Of a DNA stretch of 64,000 bases, positions 18,297-26,421 are shown one piece after another. Both the position numbers and the translations under genes were made by a program. The notes below the pieces were generated by a model that was given only the letters and a program-made list of their open reading frames with translations, made no database searches and was not told the origin of the DNA. The stretch spans positions 186,001-250,000 of the forward strand of contig CAVSJI010000001.1 in assembly GCA_963728365.1 (NCBI GenBank), read 5' to 3'. The first letter of the stretch is position 1. Every line of letters starts with the position of its first letter. This stretch comes from VRUE01 sp963728365 (lineage in GTDB: Bacteria; Actinomycetota; Thermoleophilia; Solirubrobacterales; 70-9).

Positions 18297-19091
18297 ATGA
18301 ATGGGAGCGAGCCGATCCTCTCCTGCAGGGGGATCAGCAAGAGCTTCGGTCCCGTGCAGGCCCTGGACGGCGTCGACTTCGACGTCAACCGGGGCGAGGT
18401 GGTCGCCCTCGTCGGCGACAACGGCGCCGGCAAGTCGACCCTGATCAAGGCGATCGCCGGGATCTACTCGATCGACGCCGGCCGGTTCCTCTTCGAAGGC
18501 TCGCCGGTCTCGATCGGCGGCCCGAAATCGGCGACCAACCTCGGCATCGCCACCGTCTACCAGGACCTGGCGCTCTGCGACAACCTCGACGTGGTCGCCA
18601 ATCTCTTCCTCGGACAGGAGTCGCTCCACAGCGGCGCCGGGCACGTCGCCCGGGTGCTCGACGAGACCGAGATGGAGCACCGCTCCCATGATCTGCTCGA
18701 GCAGCTCTCGGTGACGATTCCCAGCGTCCGCTCGGAGGTCGGCACGCTGTCCGGCGGCCAGCGCCAGCAGGTCGCCGTCGCCCGCTCGCTGCTCGGCGAG
18801 CCGAAAGTGGTGATGCTCGACGAGCCGACCGCCGCCCTCGGTGTGGTCCAGACGAAACAGGTCCTGGCGCTGATCAAGCGCCTGCGCGAGCGCGACCTGG
18901 GAGTGCTCGTCGTCAGCCACAACCTGGCCAACGTCTTCCAGGTCGCCGACCGGATCTTCGTCCTGCGCCTCGGCAAACGCGCCGGCGACTACGAGGCGCA
19001 TGAGACCAGCGAGCAGCAGATCGTGGGCGCGATCACCGGCGCCGAGTTCGGCGAGCGGCCCAACGGCGAAGCGGGAGGTGAGGCGCGATGA
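18297..19091 (+). CDS. xylG: Sugar ABC transporter ATP-binding protein, single-domain XylG-like
   Basis: This 264-aa ATPase has one complete nucleotide-binding domain: Walker A 'GDNGAGKST', signature 'LSGGQRQQV', Walker B 'VVMLDEPTAALG' and the switch His in 'VLVVSHNL'. Classical XylG and related CUT2 ATPases carry two tandem domains (about 500 aa). This one has only the first and must dimerise. ATG 18297 is preferred over ATG 18285 because gggaggg lies just before it. It overlaps xylH by 4 bp (ATGA). Confidence 0.9.
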   Translation: MNGSEPILSCRGISKSFGPVQALDGVDFDVNRGEVVALVGDNGAGKSTLIKAIAGIYSIDAGRFLFEGSPVSIGGPKSATNLGIATVYQDLALCDNLDVVANLFLGQESLHSGAGHVARVLDETEMEHRSHDLLEQLSVTIPSVRSEVGTLSGGQRQQVAVARSLLGEPKVVMLDEPTAALGVVQTKQVLALIKRLRERDLGVLVVSHNLANVFQVADRIFVLRLGKRAGDYEAHETSEQQIVGAITGAEFGERPNGEAGGEAR

Positions 19092-20308
19092 GGCTGAGAA
19101 CCCCTGACGTCGCAGCGCCGGAGGATGCCGGCGCGGAACGGGTGTCGCGGGCCGACGTCGTGCGGCGCTTCGTTCAGGGCGACCTCGCGTCGCTGCGCGT
19201 GATCTTCGCGATCGCCGTGATCTGGGTCGTCTTCCAGACGCAGAACGACCGCTTCCTCTCCGCCGTCAACCTGACCAACCTCTTCCTGCAGATCACGGCG
19301 GTCGGCTTGATCTCGGTCGGCGTGGTGATGGCGCTGCTGATCGGCGAGATCGACCTCTCGGTCGGCGCGGTCAGCGGCCTTTCCGCCGCGGTGATGGCGG
19401 TGGTCAACGTCAAGCACGGCTGGAACCCGTGGCTCGCGGTCGCCTTCGGCGTCGCCACCGGCGCGGCGATCGGCTTTCTCCAGGGAATGCTCTTCACGCG
19501 CTTTCGCATCCCGTCCTTCGTCGTCACGCTCGCCGGCTCGCTGTCCTGGCTCGGGGCGCTGCTGCTGGTCCTCGGACACACCGGCACGGTCAATCTCGCC
19601 AACTCCGACATCACCGACCTCGCCAACACCTTCTACGGCCCCGCCGTCGGCTGGATCTTCGCCGCGGTCGCGATCGGCCTGTTCGCCGCCGTGACCCTGG
19701 CCGGCTACCGCGACCGGGTCAGCGCGGGGGTGACGACCGAGCCGCTCGCCCTGCTGCTCGTGCGGGTCGGCATCGTCGCCGCGGTGACGATCGTCGGCGT
19801 CGCGATCCTCAACTCCGACCGCGGCCTGCCCCTGGCGCTCCTGATCCTCTTCGCCTTCGTGATCGGCTTCCAGCTGATCACGACGCGCACGGTCTTCGGC
19901 CGGCACCTCTTCGCGGTCGGCGGCAATGCCGAGGCCGCCCGGCGGGCGGGCATCCGGGTCGACTCGATCCGCGTGATCGCCTTCACCCTCTGCAGCGGGA
20001 TGGCCGCGGTCGGCGGAATCATGGCTGCCTCACGGCTGCTCGCCGTCAACCAGAGCTCGGGCGGCTCCAACCTGCTGCTGGAAGCAATCGCCGGCCCGGT
20101 GATCGCCGGCACCAGTCTCTTCGGCGGCCGCGGCTCGGTCTGGTCGGCCCTGCTCGGCGCCGTGGTGATCGGCTCGATCGCCAACGGCATGGACCTGCTG
20201 GCGCTCGAATCCTCGGTCAAATACATGGTCACCGGCGGCGTCCTGCTGGCGGCCGTGATCATCGACGCGGTGGCGCGCAGCCAACGGCAGGCGGAGGGGC
20301 GGGTCTAG
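19088..20308 (+). CDS. xylH: Sugar ABC transporter permease
   Basis: This 406-aa CUT2-type permease (branched-chain/ribose transporter fold) has about ten helices. It shows 'LIGEIDLSVGAVSGLSAAVM', 'FVVTLAGSLSWLGALL', 'FGRHLFAVGGNAEAARRAGI' (the EAA-like loop contacting the ATPase) and a late 'GTSLFGGRGSVWSALLGAVV'. It starts inside the xylG stop and completes the transporter. Its stop (cTAG) overlaps the convergent FKBP stop, so there is no room for a separate terminator. Confidence 0.92.
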   Translation: MRLRTPDVAAPEDAGAERVSRADVVRRFVQGDLASLRVIFAIAVIWVVFQTQNDRFLSAVNLTNLFLQITAVGLISVGVVMALLIGEIDLSVGAVSGLSAAVMAVVNVKHGWNPWLAVAFGVATGAAIGFLQGMLFTRFRIPSFVVTLAGSLSWLGALLLVLGHTGTVNLANSDITDLANTFYGPAVGWIFAAVAIGLFAAVTLAGYRDRVSAGVTTEPLALLLVRVGIVAAVTIVGVAILNSDRGLPLALLILFAFVIGFQLITTRTVFGRHLFAVGGNAEAARRAGIRVDSIRVIAFTLCSGMAAVGGIMAASRLLAVNQSSGGSNLLLEAIAGPVIAGTSLFGGRGSVWSALLGAVVIGSIANGMDLLALESSVKYMVTGGVLLAAVIIDAVARSQRQAEGRV

Positions 20309-20904
20309 GCCCCCGATTTCACGGCGAGCAGATCGACAACGAAGACGATGTCTTCGTTGGGTTTGATCGAGGCGGTGCCTTCCGAGCCATAGGCGAGCTT
20401 CGCCGGGACGTACAGCTCGCGTCGCCCGCCGACCTTCATCCCTTCCAAGCCTTGATCCCAGCCTTCGATCACCTCTCCGGCGCCCAGCGTGAACGAGAGG
20501 GGTTCGCCTCGTTCCCATGAGGAGTCGAACTTCTTTTTGCTTTTGACCCCGAAACCGACGTACTGAACCGTCACTTCGTCGCCTGCCTTGGCCGTCGCCC
20601 CCACGCCTCCCTTGATTTCCTTCGTCGCAACCTGACCTTTGGTTTCCAGGCCCGTTGGGATTTCGACTTTGGCCGGCGGCTTGCTCAGCGGCGTCGCCGA
20701 CGGGGGAATTTCGCCGGATTCTGTGGAGCCGTTTGATTCGCCGGATTCTTCGGATTTCGATTCACCCGGTTTGGCCGAGGCCGTCGTCGATTCGGACGAT
20801 GAAGTCGACCCGGGGCTGGAGCCGGAGCTCGGCGAGGACCCGGAGCCGCAGCCGGAAACTGCCAGGGCAACGATCAGCACCCCAATAATGATCAGCATTC
20901 TCAC
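20305..20904 (-). CDS. FKBP-type peptidyl-prolyl isomerase lipoprotein
   Basis: This 199-aa protein has a lipoprotein signal with lipobox 'LAVSGC' and then an 80-residue Ser/Gly/Glu-rich linker. The C-terminal FKBP domain (about residues 95-199) shows 'GDEVTVQYVGFGVKSKKKFD', 'GEVIEGWDQGLEGMKVGGRR' and 'PAKLAYGSEG'. It would catalyse proline isomerisation to help exported proteins fold at the cell surface. It is convergent with xylH, sharing a few bases at the stops. Confidence 0.93.
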   Translation of the reverse strand: MRMLIIIGVLIVALAVSGCGSGSSPSSGSSPGSTSSSESTTASAKPGESKSEESGESNGSTESGEIPPSATPLSKPPAKVEIPTGLETKGQVATKEIKGGVGATAKAGDEVTVQYVGFGVKSKKKFDSSWERGEPLSFTLGAGEVIEGWDQGLEGMKVGGRRELYVPAKLAYGSEGTASIKPNEDIVFVVDLLAVKSGA

Positions 20905-20940
20905 ATCGCAATCGTAGCCGTAAGCGGAAGATCGCGGCGG

Positions 20941-21894
20941 CTACCTGGCGAGCAGCGCGGCGCCGATCGCGCCGCCGAGGTCGTTGAGCTCGGCGATCAG
21001 CATTTTCGGCGGGTTGTCGGAGACGAAGATGTGCTTCATCATCTCGCGCTCGATCTCGGAGGCGTAGCGCTCTCCGAAGCGCTCGCCAAGGCCGCCGCCG
21101 ATCACGACGGCCTCTACGTCGAGCAGGTTGCAGGCGGAGGCGATGCCGGTTCCGAGGTAGCGGACCGCTCTGCGGATCAGGCTCTCGGTGAGCGGGTCCT
21201 TCTCGCGCAGCGCGTGCTCCCAGACCGAGCTGGTCAGCCTGTCGCGGCCACGCTTCTCCATGATCTTGAAGAGGTCCGTCTCGACACCCGCCGCCTGTTC
21301 GCGGCGCGCCTTGGCTTCCATCGCTGCGCGCCCTGCGTAAGCCTCCATGCAGCCCCGGCGGCCGCATGGACAGCGGGCGCCGTTGCGCTTGACAACCATG
21401 TGGCCGATCTCGGCCGCAGCTCCGCGACCCAGCCACGGCTTGCCGTCGAGAATGATCCCCCCTCCGACGCCCGTGCCCCACCAGACACCGAGCAGCGAGC
21501 CGAAGGGCCGGCCGGCACCAAGGTGGTACTCGCCTTCGACGGCGACCTGCACGTCGTTGCCGATCCGCACCTCGGTGTCGAGCGCCTTCGTGAGCGCCTT
21601 GCCGAGTGGAAAGCTGCCCTCCCAGCCAGGCAGGTTGCGGGCGCCGCTCACGACGCCGGTCGCCCCGTCGGCGTCGCCTGGAGAGCCGACCCCAATCCCG
21701 CGCAGCGCCTCCGACTTCACGGATGCAGCGGCTGCCGCCTCGCGCATCGCGTCCTCCATCGCTCGGGCGACATCCTCGGGCCCACCGGAGGTCGGAGTTG
21801 GGCGGCGCGCTTCGCCCAGCACCGCATTCGCCTCATCGACCACCACGGTCTGAATCTTGGTGCCGCCTAGGTCGATGCCGCCGCGCAGGTCCGC
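20941..21894 (-). CDS. ROK-family sugar kinase (glucokinase-like)
   Basis: This sugar kinase has the ATP motif 'GGIDLGGTKIQTVVVDE', the substrate/catalytic region 'IGNDVQVAVEGEYHLGAGRP', 'TGVGGGIILDGK' and the ROK zinc/Cys motif with His ('EIGHMVV...CPCGRRGCMEAY'). ROK members phosphorylate glucose, fructose or amino sugars; glucokinase is likely but unproven. GTG 21894 is preferred. A longer frame from ATG 21960 would translate the palindrome at 21914-21966, which looks accidental. It lies near, but is not co-transcribed with, the xylFGH transporter. Confidence 0.88.
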   Translation of the reverse strand, partial: ADLRGGIDLGGTKIQTVVVDEANAVLGEARRPTPTSGGPEDVARAMEDAMREAAAAASVKSEALRGIGVGSPGDADGATGVVSGARNLPGWEGSFPLGKALTKALDTEVRIGNDVQVAVEGEYHLGAGRPFGSLLGVWWGTGVGGGIILDGKPWLGRGAAAEIGHMVVKRNGARCPCGRRGCMEAYAGRAAMEAKARREQAAGVETDLFKIMEKRGRDRLTSSVWEHALREKDPLTESLIRRAVRYLGTGIASACNLLDVEAVVIGGGLGERFGERYASEIEREMMKHIFVSDNPPKMLIAELNDLGGAIGAALLAR

Positions 21895-21913
21895 CACGGG
21901 TCGCAGTCTACTT

Positions 21914-21966
21914 CCGCCGATGGGCCGAAATGTCAAGTTTGACTTGACATTTCGGCCCATCGGCGG
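21914..21966. repeat. Family B palindrome, perfect intergenic copy
   Basis: Arms 21914-21937 and 21943-21966 are perfect 24-bp reverse complements with a 5-nt loop (tttga). The core gggccgaaatgtcaag and its complement cttgacatttcggccc recur inside valS, folC and the flavin reductase. It lies between the divergent ROK kinase and acyltransferase genes. Both arms contain TTGACA, which looks like a -35 box on each strand, but no -10 sits at proper spacing. Confidence 0.9.
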
Positions 21967-21983
21967 CGAGCTAGGGTTGCGGC

Positions 21984-22556
21984 GTGGGGCAGAAAGGCTG
22001 GAAGATCTGGTGGGCTAAGCGGCGCTGGTATGAGCGCAACCGGCGGCTCGGGCGGCGCTGGCGGCTGGCGCGGCATGCGGCGCGGGGCGGGTTCTTCGTC
22101 CGCCAGCCGGTTGAGGGCGAGGTGCTCGAGGCGCTCGAGGAGGGGCGGCTGCGGATCGGCGAAGGGACGCTGCTCGAGCCGGGCTGCTGGCTAACCCTGT
22201 CCCCCGAGGCGCGGATCGAGATCGGCGCCGACTGCTTCCTCAACCGCAACACGATGCTCGCGGCGCTCGAGCTGATCGAGATCGGCGATCACACGATGCT
22301 CGCCAACGGCTGCTTCGTCGGCGACTCGGCCCACCGCTTCGACGACCCCGAGACGCCGGTCACCCAGCAGGGCTTCACCTCCAAGGGGCCGGTGCGGATC
22401 GGCGCCAACTGCTGGCTCGGCGCCAACGTAGTCGTCACCAGCGGGGTGACGATCGGCGAGCGCTGCGTGATCGGCGCAAATTCGGTGGTCACGCGCGATC
22501 TGCCGCCCGGCACCGTCGCCGCCGGCAGCCCGGCGCAGCCGCTGGAGCGGAAATAA
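21984..22556 (+). CDS. Left-handed beta-helix (hexapeptide) acyltransferase
   Basis: This 190-aa protein has a basic N-terminal 35 residues, then hexapeptide-repeat coils. Examples are 'RIGEGTLLEPGCWLTL', 'RIEIGADCFLNRNTML' and 'VRIGANCWLGANVVVTSGVT', ending 'IGERCVIGANSVVTRDLPPG'. This is typical of xenobiotic- and sugar-O-acetyltransferases. The catalytic His may be in 'GDSAHRFDDP'. Such enzymes usually acetylate a sugar or glycolipid with acetyl-CoA as trimers. The GTG start is at 21984. Substrate and partner genes are unknown. Confidence 0.85.
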   Translation: MGQKGWKIWWAKRRWYERNRRLGRRWRLARHAARGGFFVRQPVEGEVLEALEEGRLRIGEGTLLEPGCWLTLSPEARIEIGADCFLNRNTMLAALELIEIGDHTMLANGCFVGDSAHRFDDPETPVTQQGFTSKGPVRIGANCWLGANVVVTSGVTIGERCVIGANSVVTRDLPPGTVAAGSPAQPLERK

Positions 22557-22589
22557 GGCTCGCCCGCGGGCGTTTGAAATGTGACGAAA

Positions 22590-22622
22590 CCCGCGCGAAT
22601 TCCGCGTGGGCGTCCCTATACT
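22590..22622 (+). promoter_or_regulatory. Hairpin and TATACT -10-like box before panC
   Basis: CCCGCGCG at 22590-22597 pairs with CGCGTGGG at 22603-22610 (8 bp, one G-T) around the loop aattc. TATACT lies at 22617-22622, 35 bp before the panC ATG. The -35 region would fall in the hairpin and is poor, so a regulator site is possible. The evidence is weak. Confidence 0.35.
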
Positions 22623-22656
22623 TGCAGCACGGCCGTGACCCGAAGGGCATGGACCC

Positions 22657-23574
22657 ATGAACCTCCTGGAACTCGTCGATCCCGCAAACGCACAAGGCGA
22701 CGTGAAGCTCCTCCGTGCAAGGGGCGAGTTGAGAGCTGCTCTGACCCCGGTTCGCCGCGAGGGCGCCACGATTGGCCTGGTGCCGACGATGGGCTGCCTG
22801 CACGAGGGGCATCTCTCGCTGATCCGGGCCGCGCGCGCCGAGTGCGATGCGGTGGTGATGAGCCTCTTCGTCAACCCGACCCAGTTCGGGGAGGGCGAGG
22901 ACCTCGACCGCTACCCGCGCGACGAGCCGCGCGACCTGCGCCTCGCCGCCGAGGTGGGGGTCGACTTTGTCTACGCGCCGCCGGTCGAGGAGGTCTACCA
23001 GGATGGGTTTGCCACCCGAGTCGAGGTCTCAGGCGAGCTGACCGGCGTGCTTGACGGCGACCCGGGCCGCCGCGGCCCGGCCCACTTCCGCGGCGTCACC
23101 ACGGTCGTCGCCAAGCTCTTCAACGCGGCCCAGCCGGACATCGCCTACTTCGGCCAGAAGGACGCCCAGCAGGCGCTGGTCATCCGGCGCATGGCGCGTG
23201 ACCTCGACTTCCCGGTGCGGATCGAGGTGCTGCCGATCGTGCGCGAGGCCGACGGCCTGGCGATGAGCTCGCGCAACGTCTACCTCGACCCCCGCGACCG
23301 CGAGCGGGCGACGGCGCTCTCGCGGGCGCTGCGCCTGGTCGAGGAGCGGGCGCCCGTCGAGGGGCTGGCCGCAGCGCTTGCCGCCGCCCGGGCCGAGCTG
23401 AGCGCGGCCGGGATCGAGCCCGAGTACCTCGAGGCGCGCGACGCCGAAGATCTTTCCGCGGTCAGCGAGTTGGGTGAGCGCCCCGTTCTGGTCGCGCTCG
23501 CCGCGCAGGTGGGCGCCGCCCGCCTGATCGACAACGTCTTGATCGAACCCCGACCTACGCAAGAAAACCCATAA
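22657..23574 (+). CDS. panC: Pantothenate synthetase (pantoate-beta-alanine ligase)
   Basis: PanC joins pantoate and beta-alanine with ATP to make pantothenate. The 305-aa protein has the nucleotidyl-transfer motif 'VPTMGCLHEGHLSLIRAA' (HxGH type), 'VVMSLFVNPTQFGEGEDLDR', 'FGQKDAQQALVIRRM' and 'READGLAMSSRNVYL' (KMSKS-like). It has an N-terminal extension of about 20 residues over typical PanC. It is the first gene of panC-panD-panB. Confidence 0.96.
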   Translation: MNLLELVDPANAQGDVKLLRARGELRAALTPVRREGATIGLVPTMGCLHEGHLSLIRAARAECDAVVMSLFVNPTQFGEGEDLDRYPRDEPRDLRLAAEVGVDFVYAPPVEEVYQDGFATRVEVSGELTGVLDGDPGRRGPAHFRGVTTVVAKLFNAAQPDIAYFGQKDAQQALVIRRMARDLDFPVRIEVLPIVREADGLAMSSRNVYLDPRDRERATALSRALRLVEERAPVEGLAAALAAARAELSAAGIEPEYLEARDAEDLSAVSELGERPVLVALAAQVGAARLIDNVLIEPRPTQENP

Positions 23575-23592
23575 AGGAGAGCTGGGAGACCG

Positions 23593-24009
23593 ATGCAGAG
23601 GCAGATGCTCAAGTCCAAGATCCACCGGGCGACGGTGACCGACTGCGACGTCGATTACATCGGCAGCATCACGGTCGACACCGAGCTGATGGCCGCCGCC
23701 GACCTGATCACCAACGAGCAGGTGCACGTCTGGGACATCGACAACGGCGCCCGCTTCGTCACCTACGTGATCGACGGCGAGCCCGGCTCGCGCACGATGC
23801 AGGTCAACGGCGCCGCGGCCCACCTGACCCGCCCCGGCCACAAGATCATCGTCGCCTCCTTCGGGTCCTACGACGAGCGTGACCTCGAGGCCTACTCGCC
23901 GGTCGTCGTCCACGTCGGCGAGGAGAACGAGATCGTCGCCGTCGACAGCCACCCCGAGGTGTTGCTCGCCGAGCCGGCGCACGCCTCCGACGCGGAGAGG
24001 GTGTCATGA
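23593..24009 (+). CDS. panD: Aspartate 1-decarboxylase (pyruvoyl enzyme precursor)
   Basis: PanD makes beta-alanine from aspartate. It self-cleaves between Gly24 and Ser25 ('DYIGSIT') to form the pyruvoyl cofactor; both residues are present here. Lys9 and 'HRATVT' also match. The 138-aa length is usual. A Shine-Dalgarno (aaggagag) ends about 13 bp before the ATG, and the stop overlaps panB (ATGA). It supplies the beta-alanine used by the upstream panC product. Confidence 0.96.
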   Translation: MQRQMLKSKIHRATVTDCDVDYIGSITVDTELMAAADLITNEQVHVWDIDNGARFVTYVIDGEPGSRTMQVNGAAAHLTRPGHKIIVASFGSYDERDLEAYSPVVVHVGEENEIVAVDSHPEVLLAEPAHASDAERVS

Positions 24010-24941
24010 GCTCGGGCGCCCGCTCCCACACCGCTCCACCCCCGGCCGACCGCCCGCCGGTAAGCCTGCCGCGCCTGATGGAGATGAAGGCGAAAGGCGA
24101 ACCGATTGCGATGGTCACCGCCTACGACTACCCCTCGGCCAAGGTCGCCGAGGAGGCGGGCGTTGACGTGGTCCTCGTCGGCGACTCAGCCGCCAACGTC
24201 GTGCTCGGCCATGCCGGCACCGAGGCGGTGACGATGGAGGAGATGCTGGTCCTCGGCAAGGCGGTGCGCCGTGGCCTGACCACGCCGCTGATGGTCGGCG
24301 ACATGCCCAAGGGCAGCTATGAGTCGAGCAACGAGGTGGCCGTTGAAAACGCGATGCGCCTGGTCAAGGAGACCGGCTGCCAGACGGTGAAGCTCGAGGC
24401 GGGGGGGACCTCGGTCGAGCGCGCCCGGGCAATCGTCCGCGCCGGCATCCCGACGATGGGTCACGTCGGCCTCACCCCGCAGACCGCGACGGCGCTCGGC
24501 GGCTACCGGGCGCAGGGCAAGAGCGCGCAGAGCGCGATCAAGCTGCTCGAGGAGGCGCTCGCCCTGGAGGCGGCCGGCTGCTTCGCGATCGTCTTCGAGG
24601 CCGTGCCCACCGCGGTCACCGAGGCGATCGCCGAGAAGCTCGAGATCCCGACGATCGGCATCGGCGCCGGCCCGGCGACCGCCGGCCAGGTCCTCGTCTT
24701 CCACGACCTACTCGGCATCACCACCGGCCGCATGGCCAAGTTCGTCAAGCAGTACGCCGAGATCCACAACCAGATGGTCGACGGCATGCGCCGCTACGTA
24801 GACGAGGTCCGCACCCACCACTTCCCCGAACCCGACCACGTCTACTCAATCGAGCCCGCCGAGCTGGCCGAGTTCCGCAACTACCTCGACCAGGAGAGCC
24901 TCAGCTCCGCCAAAGCGTGGGACTGGGAGCCGCTGTCCTAA
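24006..24941 (+). CDS. panB: 3-methyl-2-oxobutanoate hydroxymethyltransferase
   Basis: PanB transfers a hydroxymethyl group from methylene-tetrahydrofolate to ketoisovalerate, making ketopantoate. Motifs in this 311-aa protein are 'IAMVTAYDYPSAKVAEEAGV', 'LVGDSAANVVLGH', 'GDMPKGSYE', 'VKLEAG', 'GHVGLTPQ' and 'IPTIGIGAGPATAGQVLVFH'. They include the metal-binding Asp residues and the catalytic Glu region. It has a 20-residue Pro/Ala-rich N-terminal extension. It is translationally coupled to panD. No panE or ilvC-type ketopantoate reductase is nearby. Confidence 0.97.
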   Translation: MSSGARSHTAPPPADRPPVSLPRLMEMKAKGEPIAMVTAYDYPSAKVAEEAGVDVVLVGDSAANVVLGHAGTEAVTMEEMLVLGKAVRRGLTTPLMVGDMPKGSYESSNEVAVENAMRLVKETGCQTVKLEAGGTSVERARAIVRAGIPTMGHVGLTPQTATALGGYRAQGKSAQSAIKLLEEALALEAAGCFAIVFEAVPTAVTEAIAEKLEIPTIGIGAGPATAGQVLVFHDLLGITTGRMAKFVKQYAEIHNQMVDGMRRYVDEVRTHHFPEPDHVYSIEPAELAEFRNYLDQESLSSAKAWDWEPLS

Positions 24942-24958
24942 CTACGATTGGCGGGTCG

Positions 24959-25240
24959 ATGCCCGTCTTTGAGTTCGAGTGCGAGGAGTGCGGGGAGCGG
25001 TTCGAGGAGCTGACCGCTGCCGAGGCCGGAGGCGTTGCCTGTCCGGCGTGTGGATCCACTCGCGCCAGGAGGCTGTGGTCGCCGGTCTCGCCCGCCGGGC
25101 GGCAGCCGCGCGGCGCGGCGGTGCGCTCCGATGAATCGCGGCGCTCCGAGCGCGAAGCGGGGCGCTCGGAGCGGTTGGCCGAGACCAAGCGCAAGCGAGC
25201 GGCGGGGGAAACGCCGCGGCCCAAGGGAGGGGCGGCTTGA
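24959..25240 (+). CDS. FmdB-family zinc-ribbon protein
   Basis: This 93-aa protein begins 'MPVFEFECEECGERFEEL' and has a second Cys pair 'CPACGSTRARRLW', the FmdB regulatory-protein zinc ribbon (CxxC...CxxC). The rest is a basic, low-complexity Arg/Glu/Ser tail. Function is generally unknown. ATG 24959 is chosen over an upstream frame that overlaps panB. Its stop overlaps the next start (TTGA). Confidence 0.85.
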   Translation: MPVFEFECEECGERFEELTAAEAGGVACPACGSTRARRLWSPVSPAGRQPRGAAVRSDESRRSEREAGRSERLAETKRKRAAGETPRPKGGAA

Positions 25241-25917
25241 GCGCCACGGCGGAGGAGCGGCGCGAGGCCCTGGTCGCTCTCTACAAGGAAGTGCAGGCCT
25301 GCACCAGGTGCCCCCTGCACGAGACTCGGAGCAGGGAGGTGTTCGGGGCCGGCGATGCCGATGCGGACCTGATGTTCGTCGGCGAGGCGCCGGGGGCCGA
25401 TGAGGACCGGCAGGGGCTGCCGTTCGTCGGGCGGGCGGGGCAGCTGCTCAACCAGATGCTCGAGGGGATCGGGCTCTCGCGCGAGGAGGTCTTCATCGCC
25501 AACGTGCTGAAGAGCCGACCGCCTGGCAACCGCGACCCGCTGCCGCTGGAGATCGAGGCCTGCAAGCCGTACCTGTTCGAGCAGATCCGCTTGATCGAGC
25601 CGACCGTGATCTGCACCCTGGGCAACTTCGCAACCAAGCTGTTGAGCGGCAACCCGGCGGGAATCACGCGCGTGCGCGGCGCGCCGCAGGTGCACGAGCT
25701 CGGTGGTCGCACCGTGTTCTTGCTGCCGCTCTTCCATCCGGCCGCGGCGCTGCGCACGCCCGCGGTGAAGGAGACGCTGCGCGAAGATTTCGCCCGGCTC
25801 CCGGACCTGCTGGCGATGGGCCCACCGGTGCCGGCCGAAGAGCCGATCGAGGAGGCTGACGAGGCCCCGGAGGCGCCGCCCGAGCCCTTTGCCGACCAGC
25901 TCGACTTCTTCGGGTGA
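25237..25917 (+). CDS. Type 4 (Fe-S) uracil-DNA glycosylase
   Basis: This 226-aa enzyme carries the family-4 UDG motifs 'FVGEAPGADEDRQGLPFVGR', 'VFIANVLKSRPPGNRDP' and the motif with catalytic His 'LLPLFHPAAAL'. Four Cys for the 4Fe-4S cluster are present ('CTRC' near residues 22-25, 'EACKPY', 'VICTLGN'). It removes uracil from DNA arising by cytosine deamination. The TTG start overlaps the previous stop. An acidic 35-residue tail ends in 'QLDFFG', which resembles a sliding-clamp binding box (QLxLF-like); that is inference. Confidence 0.93.
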   Translation: MSATAEERREALVALYKEVQACTRCPLHETRSREVFGAGDADADLMFVGEAPGADEDRQGLPFVGRAGQLLNQMLEGIGLSREEVFIANVLKSRPPGNRDPLPLEIEACKPYLFEQIRLIEPTVICTLGNFATKLLSGNPAGITRVRGAPQVHELGGRTVFLLPLFHPAAALRTPAVKETLREDFARLPDLLAMGPPVPAEEPIEEADEAPEAPPEPFADQLDFFG

Positions 25918-26354
25918 GCGTGCCCACGCTGACCACCTCCGCTACCGAGACCGAGGCGCTCGGCGCGGAGCTCGCCGCGCGCATCGAGCCAGGCGACGTC
26001 GTCGTCCTCCACGGCGAGGTAGGAGCCGGCAAGACGACCCTGATCCGCGGCGCCTGCCGGGCGCTCGGGGTCACCGAGCCGGTCACCTCGCCGACCTTCA
26101 CGATCGGTCAGCGCTACGCGGGCGGCCGGCTGCCCGTCTCCCACCTCGATCTCTACCGGCTGGAGGGCGGACTCGAGGGCGAGGATCCGGCGCTGCTCGA
26201 CGACTACCTCGATCCCCGCGGCGTTGCCTTCGTCGAGTGGCCCTCGGTCGCTGAGCCGCGGCTCTCCGCCAACCGGGTGATCGCCGTCCGCCTGCGCCAC
26301 GCCGGGGGAGACCGCCGCGAGGTCGAGTTGCCCGCCGCATCGGCTTCGGGATAG
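25914..26354 (+). CDS. tsaE: tRNA t6A threonylcarbamoyl biosynthesis ATPase
   Basis: TsaE is the P-loop ATPase that supports TsaB/TsaD in t6A modification of tRNA. This 146-aa protein shows 'LHGEVGAGKTTLIRGACRAL' (Walker A), 'SPTFTIGQRY' (switch region), 'VSHLDLYRLEG' (Walker B region) and 'GVAFVEWPS'. The GTG start overlaps the UDG stop (GTGA). tsaB, rimI and tsaD follow after one unrelated small secreted protein gene. Confidence 0.95.
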   Translation: MSVPTLTTSATETEALGAELAARIEPGDVVVLHGEVGAGKTTLIRGACRALGVTEPVTSPTFTIGQRYAGGRLPVSHLDLYRLEGGLEGEDPALLDDYLDPRGVAFVEWPSVAEPRLSANRVIAVRLRHAGGDRREVELPAASASG

Positions 26355-26421
26355 CCGTGTTCGAGAGGAAAGGTGCATGTAGCATCGAACGAAAGTTGAA
26401 AGCGAACGGAGGGGACGCGTG

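Noticed and set aside
21895..21960. Longer N-terminus for the ROK kinase (MGRNVKSNLTFRPIGG...)
   Set aside because: These codons are just the family B palindrome read through; the sugar-kinase fold begins at GTG 21894.
22557..22656. Riboswitch before panC
   Set aside because: Only one short hairpin and a -10-like box are seen in about 100 bp; no known aptamer pattern is recognisable.
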